A DNA stretch of 64,000 nt. Origin: Oleiphilus sp. (GTDB lineage: Bacteria; Pseudomonadota; Gammaproteobacteria; Pseudomonadales; Oleiphilaceae). Within the stretch, counting starts at the first letter, position 1. Each line of letters opens with the position of its first letter. Of this stretch, positions 9,588 through 19,248 are shown one piece after another. The position numbers were made by a program, and so were the translations under genes. The stretch is from the NCBI GenBank assembly GCA_006212045.1, contig PZPK01000013.1:86521-150520 (forward strand), read 5' to 3'. Under the pieces are notes generated by a model. That model did not search any database. It was not told the origin of the DNA and was given only the letters and a program-made list of their open reading frames with translations.

Positions 9588-9678
9588 CACTGCTTTCATT
9601 GGCGGGTAAACCTCATGTGGACCATACGGCAAGCGAAGTTCCGGGAATTTACACACTCAAATCTTAAAGGAAGAAAGT

Positions 9679-10665
9679 ATGCGCTATATCGATACACCTG
9701 AATTCGGAGCACCCGAGGTCATGTGCCTGGCAGAAAGTGAAGCGCCTGAATGCAAGGCGCATGAAGTGCGTATCGCTGTGAAGGCCGCGGGCGTGAATCG
9801 TCCAGACGTGATCCAGCGGCAGGGACATTATCCGGCGCCACCTGGTGCTTCTCCGATTCTGGGGCTCGAAGTCGCAGGCATCATTGAGCAAGTGGGCAGT
9901 GGTGTCAGTCAATGGCAGGTGGGTGATAAGGTCTGCGCACTCAGCAATGGCGGTGGTTATGCCGACAGTGTCTGTGTCCCGGCCGGGCAATGCCTGCCGA
10001 TCCCTGAAGGTTTGAGCATGGTTGAAGCGGCATCCCTTCCCGAAACGCATTTCACGGTCTGGTCAAACGTTTTCCAGCGCGCTGCTTTGAAAGCGGGAGA
10101 ATCCTTTCTCGTGCATGGCGGTTCAAGCGGCATTGGCACCTGCGCGATTCAATTGGCCAGGGCTTTTGGTGCGCGGGTGTTTACGACGGCCGGGAGTGCA
10201 GAGAAGTGCGCGCAGTGCGAGGCTTTGGGAGCCGAACAAGCGATTCCCTACCGTGAAGCCGACTTCCTCGAAGTGCTTAAGGAAACCCTGGGAAAACAGG
10301 GCGTGGATGTGATTCTGGATATGGTCGGCGGTGACTATCTGCAAAAGAATATATTTCTGGCGGCCCGTGATGGCCGGATCGTGAATATCGCTTATCTGCA
10401 GGGCGCCAAGGCAGAGGTCAACTTTATGCCGGTCATGCTCAAGCGCCTGACGCTGACCGGCTCTACCTTGCGTCCGCAGTCTGATGCGGTCAAGGCCGGC
10501 ATCGCTACCGAACTGAAAGAAAAGGTCTGGCCTCTGTATGCAGACAACACCCTGAAACCGGTAATTGCCAGCGTATTTCCGATGGAGCAAGTAGTGCAGG
10601 CGCATCAACTGATGGAAAGCAGTCAGCATATTGGCAAGATCATGCTGGATATGGAAGCCGGTTGA
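9679..10665 (+). CDS. NAD(P)H:quinone oxidoreductase, zinc-free MDR family (PIG3/QOR type)
   Basis: A 328-aa medium-chain dehydrogenase/reductase without the catalytic zinc ligands. Characteristic stretches are AAGVNRPDVIQRQGHY, the Rossmann segment VHGGSSGIGTCAIQLA, and LDMVGGDYLQKN. The length and these blocks match PIG3-like quinone oxidoreductases that reduce quinones with NADPH. Its stop codon shares one base with the start of the acyl-CoA ligase (TGATG), so the two are co-translated. A good AAAGGAAG ribosome site precedes the ATG. Confidence 0.9.
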   Translation: MRYIDTPEFGAPEVMCLAESEAPECKAHEVRIAVKAAGVNRPDVIQRQGHYPAPPGASPILGLEVAGIIEQVGSGVSQWQVGDKVCALSNGGGYADSVCVPAGQCLPIPEGLSMVEAASLPETHFTVWSNVFQRAALKAGESFLVHGGSSGIGTCAIQLARAFGARVFTTAGSAEKCAQCEALGAEQAIPYREADFLEVLKETLGKQGVDVILDMVGGDYLQKNIFLAARDGRIVNIAYLQGAKAEVNFMPVMLKRLTLTGSTLRPQSDAVKAGIATELKEKVWPLYADNTLKPVIASVFPMEQVVQAHQLMESSQHIGKIMLDMEAG

Positions 10666-12323
10666 TGACAGACGGGGAGCAGAATTCTGGCGGCCTGAAC
10701 GTGCAGGAAAGCAAGCCTGGGATTCCCGAGTACTTTAACATCGGGCAGGCCTGCACACTTGCGCATCGGGCCGGGGCTTCCTTTCATGTGGATCATCCCG
10801 CCATCATTGTGCATCAGGGGAATGTGGATGCCGATGATACGAAGATTAGCGCGCTGAGCTATGCACAACTCGATGCGCTGTCCAATCGCTTTGCCCATGC
10901 CTTGTTGGCGCTAGGCTATAAACAGGGTGACCGCGTGCTTTTGTGGTTACCTAACTGTATCGAGTTTCCTGTCGCATTTTTTGCCTGCCTGAAGGCCGGA
11001 CTGATTGCGGTGCCGGCATCCATCATGCTGGCAGCCGAAGAACTCGAATTTCTGGCCAATGACAGTGGCGCACGCGCGCTGGTGACTAACAGGGAGCTGT
11101 GGTCACGATTGATCCGGCAAGTACCGGCGCAGCATGGTCTGGAACAGGCTATCCTGATAGATGAACCGACGCCGACCACAGCCGCTGATGATCACCTGCT
11201 ACAGTCATTTCAAACCTTGCTGGATACCGGCAGTACCACAGCGGTAGGCGTTCAGACACGCGCCGAAGATCCGGCCTATCTGGTTTACACCTCCGGAACC
11301 ACAGGCTACCCCAAGGGAGTCCTGCATGCGCATCGCGCCTTGCTCGGTCGCATGCCGGCCGGAGACTATTGGTTCGACTATCAGGCCAATGGTGACCGCA
11401 TCCTGCATTCCGGCAAATTCAATTGGACCTACGTGCTCGGTACCGCCCTGATGGACCCGCTGTATCGAGGTCAGACGGTGGTGGTACATGAGGGCAAAAG
11501 TGAAGCGGCGACCTGGCCGGGACTGATTGCGCGCCACCAATGCAGTATCTTTATCGGTGTGCCCACCATTTATCGCCAGATTATTCAGAAGACCGGGTTG
11601 GGCAAGACTGATGTACCTACCTTGCGCCATTGTATGTCAGCCGGAGAGCACCTTTCGGATGAAATACTGCATGCATGGCAGGCCCGTTTCGGGCAGAACA
11701 TTTATGAAGCGATTGGTATGTCGGAATGTTCCTACTATTTGTCCCAACACCCGGGTAGAGCATTACGACCCGGTTCGGCCGGATTTCCGCAACCGGGACA
11801 TCATGTCGCCTTGCTGGATGAGCACATGAATGAAGTGCCGGCCGGCGAAGAAGGCATGTTGTGCATCGGTCTGGATGATCCCGGGTTATTTCTGGAATAC
11901 TGGCATCGACCTGAGGAAAATGAAGCCGTCAGGCATCAGGGCTACTTTCTCACTGGAGACTATGCCCGCCGGGATGACGAGGGTTATTTCTGGTTTCATG
12001 GTCGCAGGGACGACATCATTAACAGCTTCGGCTACCGGATCTCTCCGCACGAGATCGAACGGGTGTTGAAAGGCCATGCGCATGTCGCAGACTGTGTGGC
12101 ATTAGGGCAGGCTGTGACGGCCGACAAGGTGCTTGTGGTCGCCTGCGTCATCACTAAACCGGGCTTAACACTGATAAAAGATGACTTATTGAACTATGCT
12201 GCGGCACATTTGGCGGCATATAAGGTGCCAAAGGCGATTCACGTGATGGACGGTTTTCCGCGCACCGCAAACGGCAAGGTTATTCGCCGTCAACTGCGGG
12301 AGCAGTTGCCCGCACTGAACTGA
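10665..12323 (+). CDS. AMP-dependent acyl-CoA (benzoate-CoA-like) ligase
   Basis: A 552-aa adenylate-forming enzyme that activates a carboxylic acid with ATP and CoA. The P-loop motif YTSGTTGYPKGVLHAH is near residue 205, the adenylate-binding motif is around IYEAIGMSECSYY, the GDYARRDDEGYFWFHGR hinge is near residue 435, and the C-terminal catalytic lysine is in NGKVIRRQL. Overall layout resembles benzoate/acetate-type ligases, but substrate cannot be assigned. Start: ATG at 10665 overlapping the QOR stop; the frame could also open with TTG three bases earlier. Confidence 0.9.
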   Translation: MTDGEQNSGGLNVQESKPGIPEYFNIGQACTLAHRAGASFHVDHPAIIVHQGNVDADDTKISALSYAQLDALSNRFAHALLALGYKQGDRVLLWLPNCIEFPVAFFACLKAGLIAVPASIMLAAEELEFLANDSGARALVTNRELWSRLIRQVPAQHGLEQAILIDEPTPTTAADDHLLQSFQTLLDTGSTTAVGVQTRAEDPAYLVYTSGTTGYPKGVLHAHRALLGRMPAGDYWFDYQANGDRILHSGKFNWTYVLGTALMDPLYRGQTVVVHEGKSEAATWPGLIARHQCSIFIGVPTIYRQIIQKTGLGKTDVPTLRHCMSAGEHLSDEILHAWQARFGQNIYEAIGMSECSYYLSQHPGRALRPGSAGFPQPGHHVALLDEHMNEVPAGEEGMLCIGLDDPGLFLEYWHRPEENEAVRHQGYFLTGDYARRDDEGYFWFHGRRDDIINSFGYRISPHEIERVLKGHAHVADCVALGQAVTADKVLVVACVITKPGLTLIKDDLLNYAAAHLAAYKVPKAIHVMDGFPRTANGKVIRRQLREQLPALN

Positions 12324-12377
12324 CAACTTGCCTGGCAGGGTATCTTCGCTCGCAGGTGCCCGATAACAATCACTGAT

Positions 12378-13046
12378 TTACGGGGTCTGTTTGGCATCGG
12401 CCTTGCTTTTCACCCGGGCAGTGTCTTGAGCAGTGTCTGACTTTTTCCGGGGTTTCTTTTCTGTTTCCTTTTCGGGTTCAATGCATTCAGGCCTGCCTTC
12501 GTTGATCTTCCCGATGACGGACATGCGCTCACGCGGGTTGACAAACATGGGGCGCGCAACCAGCAGGTTGTTGGGATAGATAATGACTTCCCGGTTTTCG
12601 CTGATCAGCTTGGTGTTGAACATATTGATTTCCGAGATATAGCCCTCGACATAATTGTCGATATCAATCACCCGGATAAAATTTCCGCGCCTGAAAGACG
12701 AATGCGCGAGCAGAATAAAAAATGCGGTGACATTACTCAGGACCGACCAGCCGGCAAACAGGGCGACACCGGTGACCGCCAGAATACTCGCCGACAGCGT
12801 CAGTAAGCCCCTGAAATCAAAGCCCCAGACAATCAGCGTACTGGAGACCGCGGCAATACCCAGCAAAATATTCAATGCCGAAAGTGCCTTGGTCGTGGCG
12901 TCCAGTTTCAGCCGCCCCTGCTTGGCCTGTTTGCGTATTCGCTTGCCGGCAAAGGAGCGAAAGGCAAAGTAGATGGTGAAGACGATCAGTGTCAGGAAAA
13001 CATTGAACTGGTAGGTCAGTAACCAGTCGAGAATACTTTGTTCCAT
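12378..13046 (-). CDS. MscS-family mechanosensitive channel (small)
   Basis: A 222-aa protein with an N-terminal membrane helix, then two more (LNILLGIAAVSSTLIVWGF and LLTLSASILAVTGVALFAG). An MscS beta domain follows (FRRGNFIRVIDIDNYVEGYI, IYPNNLLVARPMFVNP). The C-terminus is a charged Lys/Glu tail rather than the usual alpha/beta domain, so this is a short member. The start at 13046 gives a sensible first helix; the longer frame to 13148 adds a poorly supported leader. It is one of three MscS-type genes in the window. Confidence 0.82.
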   Translation of the reverse strand: MEQSILDWLLTYQFNVFLTLIVFTIYFAFRSFAGKRIRKQAKQGRLKLDATTKALSALNILLGIAAVSSTLIVWGFDFRGLLTLSASILAVTGVALFAGWSVLSNVTAFFILLAHSSFRRGNFIRVIDIDNYVEGYISEINMFNTKLISENREVIIYPNNLLVARPMFVNPRERMSVIGKINEGRPECIEPEKETEKKPRKKSDTAQDTARVKSKADAKQTP

Positions 13047-13283
13047 TGTGAGTGATGTTCCTCGCCGGAATGCGGTCGATAGAATTGGGTGAGCAAGACG
13101 CTGCCTGCTATAAATGCCTATTTCCGTGAAGGCAGGCTTGTCTTGCATCTTACGGTAAAAGCGCAGGCGGCACTATGCTGAATTTGCAGCCTTGGCCGGG
13201 CAAAAAGTGGGGTTGAATCCTGAGCAAGGCAGTTGCAAGGATGCTTTAAGCGCGCAGAGAACCTGTAGCTCTTGCCAGATGCT

Positions 13284-13296
13284 GTTATATTATAAC
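13284..13296. promoter_or_regulatory. Probable Zur (zinc uptake regulator) operator
   Basis: GTTATA-T-TATAAC is a perfect 13-base palindrome ninety bases before the ZnuA-like gene. It matches the core of the gammaproteobacterial Zur box as I know it (GTTATA-N-TATAAC). Its place in front of a zinc-binding transport protein supports zinc-dependent repression. Confidence 0.8.
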
Positions 13297-13385
13297 GTTT
13301 GTTGTGTTTTCATGGCCGCACCTTTTTGGCTACTATTTTTGGCCTTTATCTTTGGCCTCTATCGAATGATCAGGTTCCCTAGTTT

Positions 13386-14387
13386 ATGAAGTTATTGCCC
13401 CTTACCAATCGTATAAAATGTGCCTCCCGACCAGGGTTCGGACTCCCGCTGGCGATGATGGTCCTGACGTCTATTCTGTGTTTGCCGGTCACCGGCTATG
13501 CGGAGTCGAAACTGAAAGTCATTACCAGCTTTAGCATATTGGCGGATTGGGTCAGGGTGCTGGGCGGAGGACACATTGAGGTTCTGAGTCTGGTGGGACC
13601 GGATGAAGATGTTCATGTCTATCGTGCTTCGCCCGATGATCTGCAGGACCTGGCGCATGCCGATATCATGATCATTAACGGGATGGGGCTGGAAGGCTGG
13701 CTGGAGCGCCTGATTGAAGCATCGGGTTTCCAGGGTACTTTGGTGCGCGCTTCCGCAGGTATCGAGCCAATTTATCTTGGATTGATGCGCCCCCACGCGC
13801 ATCACCACCATGAAAATGATGATCTGCATGGAGACGGACATGGCTTGCATACCCGGATGGATGGTCGGTACGTCGACCCTCACGCCTGGTTAAGCCCGAG
13901 GGCTGCAAAACGCTATGTTGATAACATTGCGCGCGCCCTTAAGCGTGTTGATCCATCAATTCAGGACGTGATCGAGCAGAACCGTCTGGCCTATCAGCAG
14001 GCTTTAACTGCATTGGACGCCTCAATTCGTGAGGCTGTTGATGCGTTGCCGAAGACCCGCCGCCAAGTGGTCGTGCCCCATGCCGCGTTTAAGTATTTTG
14101 AACGTGACTATGGCATTACCTTCCATAGCCTGCAGGGGATGTCGACCGAATCCGAATCGTCTGCCGCCGCATTTGCAAGCATTGTCAGAACGATACGGGC
14201 CCAGGGCATTGATGCAGTCTTCGGAGAAAATACCTCGAGTCAAAAGCTGATTGAGCGTGTGGCCAGTGAAGCGAACCTCAAACTCGGCGGGAAACTGTAT
14301 TCGGGTGCCTTGTCGAAACAACAGGCAACAAGCTATCTGGAGATGATGCGGTTCAATGCAGATCAGCTACTCGCGGCCCTGAAATAA
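13386..14387 (+). CDS. znuA: Periplasmic zinc-binding protein of an ABC importer (ZnuA-like)
   Basis: A 333-aa cluster A-I substrate-binding protein. A signal peptide of about 40 residues ends near TGYAES. Metal ligands are visible: His in GPDEDVHVY, His in [10 protein letters not shown], His in [10 protein letters not shown], and an acidic site in FGENTSSQ. A His/Asp-rich loop ([19 protein letters not shown]) near residues 137-156 is typical of zinc-specific ZnuA proteins. A Zur-like box lies upstream. No permease or ATPase gene (znuB, znuC) is adjacent, so this copy is an orphan in the window. Confidence 0.9.
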   Translation: MKLLPLTNRIKCASRPGFGLPLAMMVLTSILCLPVTGYAESKLKVITSFSILADWVRVLGGGHIEVLSLVGPDEDVHVYRASPDDLQDLAHADIMIINGMGLEGWLERLIEASGFQGTLVRASAGIEPIYLGLMRPHAHHHHENDDLHGDGHGLHTRMDGRYVDPHAWLSPRAAKRYVDNIARALKRVDPSIQDVIEQNRLAYQQALTALDASIREAVDALPKTRRQVVVPHAAFKYFERDYGITFHSLQGMSTESESSAAAFASIVRTIRAQGIDAVFGENTSSQKLIERVASEANLKLGGKLYSGALSKQQATSYLEMMRFNADQLLAALK

Positions 14388-14556
14388 AGATCTTCGATCT
14401 ACTTCAGTATTGGCGTGTTGGGCTCACTTAAGCGGCGGCAAATCTCCCACAATCGACTACGCTGTTAGGGGTAATAATGACGGTAGTGGACTGCATGCTG
14501 CATGGCGTGAAGCATTCCGGTATCGAAAGTCTTTATCAATCAGGGAAACCCGCAGC

Positions 14557-16542
14557 ATGACATTTTTCTCTCAGTTCACTCTACGCGCCAAAGTGATGAC
14601 CGGTTTTGCGCTGATGGGATGTGTCGTGTTGATGGTATGGCTTTCGGGCTATCAGGGCATAAAGCAAGTGTCCGACAATCTGGCTTTTGTTTCCGGGCCT
14701 GCACTGGACACCTCAAGACAGCTTGGCGCCATCGAGGGCGGCCTGAACGCCAAGATGCTTGCGTTGGCGCAACTGCTGAATGGCGAGGATATTGATACCG
14801 AGCTGGGCTGGCTAGAGGCCGAAAGGAAAAAGGTGCAGCAGGCGCTGGATCATTTGAAAGGTTCGGAATGGATATCCCGATTGGACGCTGAAGCCTTGCA
14901 AGCCTTCGAGCAGGACTTTACAGGCGCTGCAAAATCCACCATTGAAAGCCACCGGGCCTTTGTTTCGGCGCGTCAGCAGTTCGAACACAATGCCGAACGT
15001 TTTCGGGGCTTTTCCGAGTATTTGCAAAGTGGGTCGATCGCAGATGACCCTGCAACTAAGGTTGATTCATATCTTAGTGCCGCCTATCGCGCCTATTTGA
15101 CAGGACTTTATCAGGTCAATCGGCTGCTTGATCGTGATAACAGTGATGCTGCTACCCAGACGGCTATTGAGCAAGCTCTGGCTCAGCAACAGGCAGCCCT
15201 GTTTGCGGCTGGTTCCGGCGGTGGACTGACCTTTTCCACTCACGCTGAGTGGGGGCAGGGCTCGATTGCCGAAGTGTATGAGGCTTTCTATGAAAAACAT
15301 ACCGATCTGACTGCCAGACTGATTGCAGCGACCAAAACCTACCATGCTTCGGTTGACGAATATTACGCCTCGGCTTCCCGCCTACGGGCGCACATACAGT
15401 TATTGCAGGAGCAAGGGTTTGGCCGGGTGCAGGAACGGGTGGTTGAGTTGGGACAGGACAGCGAGAAGGCGCACATCCGGATGCAGTGGACCCTAATGGT
15501 CGGGTTTTTCCTGGGTCTTGGTGCCTGTTGGTTTATCCTGCGCTCAATTCTTGGGCCATTGAACATGATGCGCAAGCGTGTGCAGGAAATGGCCTCGGGT
15601 GAGCTGGATTTAACAGACAGAATTCAGCTGGATAACCGGGCTGAGTATGGAGAGTTGTCCGGGAGTTTTGATCAGCTGTTGGAGAATGTACATGTTCTGG
15701 TAAAACAGTTACTGGATCGTTGCGAGCGTATGGGCGACGCCATGGCTGAAATGAATCAAAGTGCGCAATTGACGGAAAATGAGGTACTGCGACAGAAATC
15801 GCTGACCGACCAGATGGCTGTGGCCATTCTGGAGATGTTCAATACCGGGAAAGATATTGTTCAGAATACCCAGATGGCAGCGACCACCGCTTCTGATGCG
15901 GATGACAGTGCACAACAGGCACAGGCCACCGTTTCTGATGCCATTCAGACGATACGTCACCTTTCAGCCGATATTTCAGAAGCTGCGAACGTGATCGGAG
16001 GGCTGGAGGATGATGTATCCGATATCGTCAAAGCACTGGATGTGATTGTCGGGATTGCCGAACAGACCAATCTGTTGGCCTTGAACGCAGCGATCGAAGC
16101 GGCACGGGCCGGCGAACAGGGGCGCGGCTTTGCGGTAGTGGCTGACGAAGTACGCAGTCTTGCCGTGCGTACCCAAGAGAGCGCAGAACATATTCAGGGA
16201 ATTATTGGTCGTTTAAAGTTCAGCTCGGAAAACGCCGTGGGCGTGATGGTGCGTAGTGATGAACAGAGTCTCCAAACTGTGACCCGAAGTGAAGAGGTGC
16301 AAGGTGCACTCGCGCAGATAACACAGGATATCCTCAGGATTAAGGATATTAACCATGCGGTCGCCAGCGCCTTCAAACAGCAATCTGAAGTTGCCGGTGA
16401 GATGAGTCACAAGGTGCAGGATATTGTCGCTATTGCCAAGAACACGAGCGAGGGCATGCAGCAAACGGCACGCCTAAGTGAGCAGGTATTGGGGGAAAAC
16501 CGCGCTTTGGCAGTTCTGGTGAGCAAATATAAAGTGCAGTAG
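14557..16542 (+). CDS. Methyl-accepting chemotaxis protein
   Basis: A 661-aa chemoreceptor. One transmembrane helix is near residues 12-32, then a helical periplasmic sensor of about 280 residues, a second helix ([19 protein letters not shown]), a HAMP domain ([19 protein letters not shown]) and the signalling hairpin with tip [20 protein letters not shown]. The sensor is long and coiled-coil-like, with no recognised ligand pocket. I prefer the ATG at 14557 over 14410 because the first helix then follows directly and GGGAA precedes it. No CheW-binding C-terminal pentapeptide is evident. Confidence 0.9.
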   Translation: MTFFSQFTLRAKVMTGFALMGCVVLMVWLSGYQGIKQVSDNLAFVSGPALDTSRQLGAIEGGLNAKMLALAQLLNGEDIDTELGWLEAERKKVQQALDHLKGSEWISRLDAEALQAFEQDFTGAAKSTIESHRAFVSARQQFEHNAERFRGFSEYLQSGSIADDPATKVDSYLSAAYRAYLTGLYQVNRLLDRDNSDAATQTAIEQALAQQQAALFAAGSGGGLTFSTHAEWGQGSIAEVYEAFYEKHTDLTARLIAATKTYHASVDEYYASASRLRAHIQLLQEQGFGRVQERVVELGQDSEKAHIRMQWTLMVGFFLGLGACWFILRSILGPLNMMRKRVQEMASGELDLTDRIQLDNRAEYGELSGSFDQLLENVHVLVKQLLDRCERMGDAMAEMNQSAQLTENEVLRQKSLTDQMAVAILEMFNTGKDIVQNTQMAATTASDADDSAQQAQATVSDAIQTIRHLSADISEAANVIGGLEDDVSDIVKALDVIVGIAEQTNLLALNAAIEAARAGEQGRGFAVVADEVRSLAVRTQESAEHIQGIIGRLKFSSENAVGVMVRSDEQSLQTVTRSEEVQGALAQITQDILRIKDINHAVASAFKQQSEVAGEMSHKVQDIVAIAKNTSEGMQQTARLSEQVLGENRALAVLVSKYKVQ

Positions 16543-16616
16543 TGCTTACCTGCGCCTTTAAGGCAGTGGCACATTCGCACTATAATCAGCGGATCAACGT
16601 TTTCTCGGAACATGTC

Positions 16617-17159
16617 ATGAAGTCTCTTCAGGAACAACTAATGGGCGCAGGCCTGGTCGACAACAAAAAGGTCAAAGCGATCAAACAGGCGCAACGCAAA
16701 CAGAAAAAACAGCAGCAGAAAGCGCCCAAAGGGCAGCAGGAAATAGACGAAAACAAACTGCGTCTGGAGCGGGAGCGACTTGAGAAGGTCGAGCGTGATC
16801 GCGAACTGAACAGGCAACGTGAAGCGCAGGTGCAGGAACGTGCCATTGCCGCCCAGATCAAACAGCTGATCGAAAGTAACCGGATTGAAGCTGAACAGGA
16901 TGATGTGGGTTACCAGTTTGCCGATGGCAAAAAGATCCAGAAAATCTATATCTCCAGCCGCCTGGTCGAACAACTTTCCCGCGGACAGTTGTCGATTGCC
17001 AAGCTGGAAGATCGTTATCATCTGATACCAAACGGCGTGGCAGAGAAAATCGCACAGCGCAATGCGGATGCGATCATTCCTGTCAAAGTAGAGCAGGATC
17101 AGGTTTCAGACGACGACCCGTATGCGGATTACAAGATTCCTGATGATCTGATGTGGTAG
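16617..17159 (+). CDS. DUF2058 family protein (YaiL-like)
   Basis: A 180-aa cytoplasmic protein opening with SLQEQLMGAGLVDNKKVK, then a very Lys/Gln/Arg-rich helical stretch to residue 80. A globular C-terminal part follows, with YQFADGKKIQKIYIS and LEDRYHLIPNGVAEKIAQR. This is the DUF2058 pattern, whose members are described as nucleoprotein or polynucleotide-associated. Function is not firmly known. The ATG at 16617 is used because the family begins with this sequence; the longer frame overlaps the chemoreceptor stop. Confidence 0.9.
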   Translation: MKSLQEQLMGAGLVDNKKVKAIKQAQRKQKKQQQKAPKGQQEIDENKLRLERERLEKVERDRELNRQREAQVQERAIAAQIKQLIESNRIEAEQDDVGYQFADGKKIQKIYISSRLVEQLSRGQLSIAKLEDRYHLIPNGVAEKIAQRNADAIIPVKVEQDQVSDDDPYADYKIPDDLMW

Positions 17160-17291
17160 ACATCAGAATCAGCAGCTGCTTGGAACAGGCATCATCAGTG
17201 TCTGAAAATCTGGCGTGCATTGATGTTTCAGCAGTATGTTTGCCTATAGCGATAGACTTATCGGGCACAAGTTGCTTGTGCAAGGATTCCC

Positions 17292-18179
17292 ATGTTTGAG
17301 TTTGAATGGTTAAGTTTTGCTCTATTCAAAAGCGGTGATTATGCCATCACCCTCGGCCAGATTATGGCCTTTTTTCTGGTCTTGATTGTCACTCTGATCA
17401 TCTCAAAAGTGATCCGCATGGCCATGCATCGACTGCGTTCCCGTGAGTTTGTCTTCAGTGCCGCCCAGATCTACGCATTGGAGCGTATTGTCCACTACCT
17501 GATTCTGGTTGTTGGTTTTGTGGTGGCTTTATCCACCGTCGGCATCGATGTCGGAAAACTGGCGATACTCGCCGGCGCGCTTGGCATTGGTATTGGCCTG
17601 GGTCTGCAGAATATCGTCAACAATTTTGTTTCCGGACTGGTGATTCTTTTTGAACGTTCGTTGAAGGTGGGTGACTTTATTGAACTGTCCAACGGCCTCG
17701 TAGGGGAGGTCAAAGAAATCAATATGCGCTCCACGCTTATTCGTACTAACGACAATGTTGATATTCTGATACCCAATGCAGAAGTGATCGGAAATCAGCT
17801 CACCAACTGGACACTGGAAGAAAACATTCGCCGTTTTCGTATCGCGTTTGGCGTGGCTTATGGTAGTGACAAGCAGGCGGTAAAAAAGGCTGCGCTTGAA
17901 GCCGCTGATAGTGTCCCATACACGCTTGATCGGGCGGGCCGGGAAACCTCGGTCTGGATGACCGGCTTTGGAGACAGTTCTCTGGATTTCACTTTGGCTG
18001 TCTGGGTTTCACCGGAGCAGGTGAAGCGTCCAACCGCCTTGACCTCAGACTACCTATGGGCGCTGGATGATGCGTTTCGTAAATATGGTATCGAGGTGCC
18101 GTTTCCCCAGCGCGATCTGCACTTGCGCAGTGCCGAGTCCGTCATTTCGGTGCACAACCAAAACCGCGAACAAACATAA
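17292..18179 (+). CDS. MscS-family mechanosensitive channel
   Basis: A 295-aa channel protein with three N-terminal helices. The pore helix is rich in Gly/Ala (LAILAGALGIGIGLGLQNIV), which is the MscS TM3 signature. The beta domain follows (GDFIELSNGLVGEVKEINMRST and DILIPNAEVIGNQLTNWT), and a C-terminal alpha/beta domain ends the chain. It opens under membrane tension and releases small solutes during osmotic downshock. It is monocistronic and convergent with the VPLPA-CTERM gene. Confidence 0.93.
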   Translation: MFEFEWLSFALFKSGDYAITLGQIMAFFLVLIVTLIISKVIRMAMHRLRSREFVFSAAQIYALERIVHYLILVVGFVVALSTVGIDVGKLAILAGALGIGIGLGLQNIVNNFVSGLVILFERSLKVGDFIELSNGLVGEVKEINMRSTLIRTNDNVDILIPNAEVIGNQLTNWTLEENIRRFRIAFGVAYGSDKQAVKKAALEAADSVPYTLDRAGRETSVWMTGFGDSSLDFTLAVWVSPEQVKRPTALTSDYLWALDDAFRKYGIEVPFPQRDLHLRSAESVISVHNQNREQT

Positions 18180-18317
18180 GTTTTGGGCCCGTTGAAAGGA
18201 CAGAGTCGCCCAACCGTGGGCAAAAACTACCGGGAAATCGCGTTTGTAAGGGACCTCACTAACCGTTCGGCGCACCTTCACCTGACGCAAAAGTGCTTTG
18301 TATCTGGCGATTGAGGG

Positions 18318-18914
18318 TCAGGCAGATGTTTTGCGGTATGCGATAAGCATGCCTAAACCGCTCATAAACAGCCAGACTCCCGCAGGAAGAGGCACAGGTG
18401 TCAGATCGACACCAAACGCCACTGTTTCGTTCACGCCGTTGTTTGGATTGTCGAACTGAAAGCTGATGTCATAAATATCTTGAATACCCTGATATTTCAA
18501 AGTCGCGTAGCTTGCCTCTATCCACATGCCGCCATTGAAGTTGTGGTTCCATAAACCGAAAATAAACGATGAGTCACCGACGAGCTCAAGCACATCGCCC
18601 GTTTGATTGTGTGTTGCAGTCAAACCATTGAACTCGACCTGCATTGGTACAGGGTCGATGGAGAGTAGTGTCTGGTCATTCACGAAGTTCGGGCTGTTGG
18701 GGTTATAGTGATTCAAGATCGTCGCTTCGTCGAACATGTATAAGGTATAGTCCCATAGAACACCCGAATCGGTGATGCTGATAATGTCGATGTCCTGGTT
18801 GGTGGGTTGAAAGATAATGTTGCCCGTACCGTTGGGGTTCGGTGCAACGCCAGCAGCATGTGCAGACACACTGAGCAGGCTCGCCATAAGCGCGAGAACA
18901 ATTCGATTGATCAT
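18318..18914 (-). CDS. VPLPA-CTERM (PEP-CTERM type) exported protein
   Basis: A 198-aa secreted protein with a signal peptide (MINRIVLALMASLLSVSAHA), an Asn/Asp-rich body of beta character, and a C-terminal tripartite sorting tail. The tail is VPLPAGVWLF, then a short hydrophobic helix (MSGLGMLIAY) and a basic end (RKTSA). This matches the VPLPA variant of PEP-CTERM signals, processed by an exosortase and usually found in organisms that make exopolysaccharide. No exosortase gene lies in the window. The body domain is not recognised. Confidence 0.88.
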   Translation of the reverse strand: MINRIVLALMASLLSVSAHAAGVAPNPNGTGNIIFQPTNQDIDIISITDSGVLWDYTLYMFDEATILNHYNPNSPNFVNDQTLLSIDPVPMQVEFNGLTATHNQTGDVLELVGDSSFIFGLWNHNFNGGMWIEASYATLKYQGIQDIYDISFQFDNPNNGVNETVAFGVDLTPVPLPAGVWLFMSGLGMLIAYRKTSA

Positions 18915-19248
18915 TAGTTTTCCCCTAATTAGAGACTGGTTAATTTGTAAAAATACTCAGTTATTGGGAGTGCTACAGCGCTTACATCAACACCTTGTTA
19001 TGCTCAAAATCATACCGCAAAAAAAGATCTTGATTGTTAAATTTAGATGATTCTAATGTTTAAGTTTTGAGTACGATTTGTGACATGATTTGAGTTTAGA
19101 ACCAGAGAAAAAGGGGACATTTTGTTTTCCGGTTTGATATATAGCTGTGCAGAAAGTCTCCTAAGCATGTCTGTTTCGGTGAGGGCGTATTCCGTCTTCC
19201 ACCCGGTATTCGGCCAAGACGCCACTGCAGTTGTGGCGTCCAATCAAT
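18915..19248. other. AT-rich intergenic region with a hairpin
   Basis: No gene is supported in these 334 bases. The promoter of the VPLPA-CTERM gene must lie at its left end. At 19218-19240 a hairpin with an 8-bp stem (GACGCCAC / GTGGCGTC) sits just downstream of the diguanylate cyclase stop and may act in termination, although no T-run follows. Confidence 0.5.

Noticed and set aside
13192..13389. 65-codon plus-strand frame upstream of the znuA-like gene
   Set aside because: Its first part runs through the Zur box and promoter and lacks a ribosome site; only the last 25 codons might be translated.
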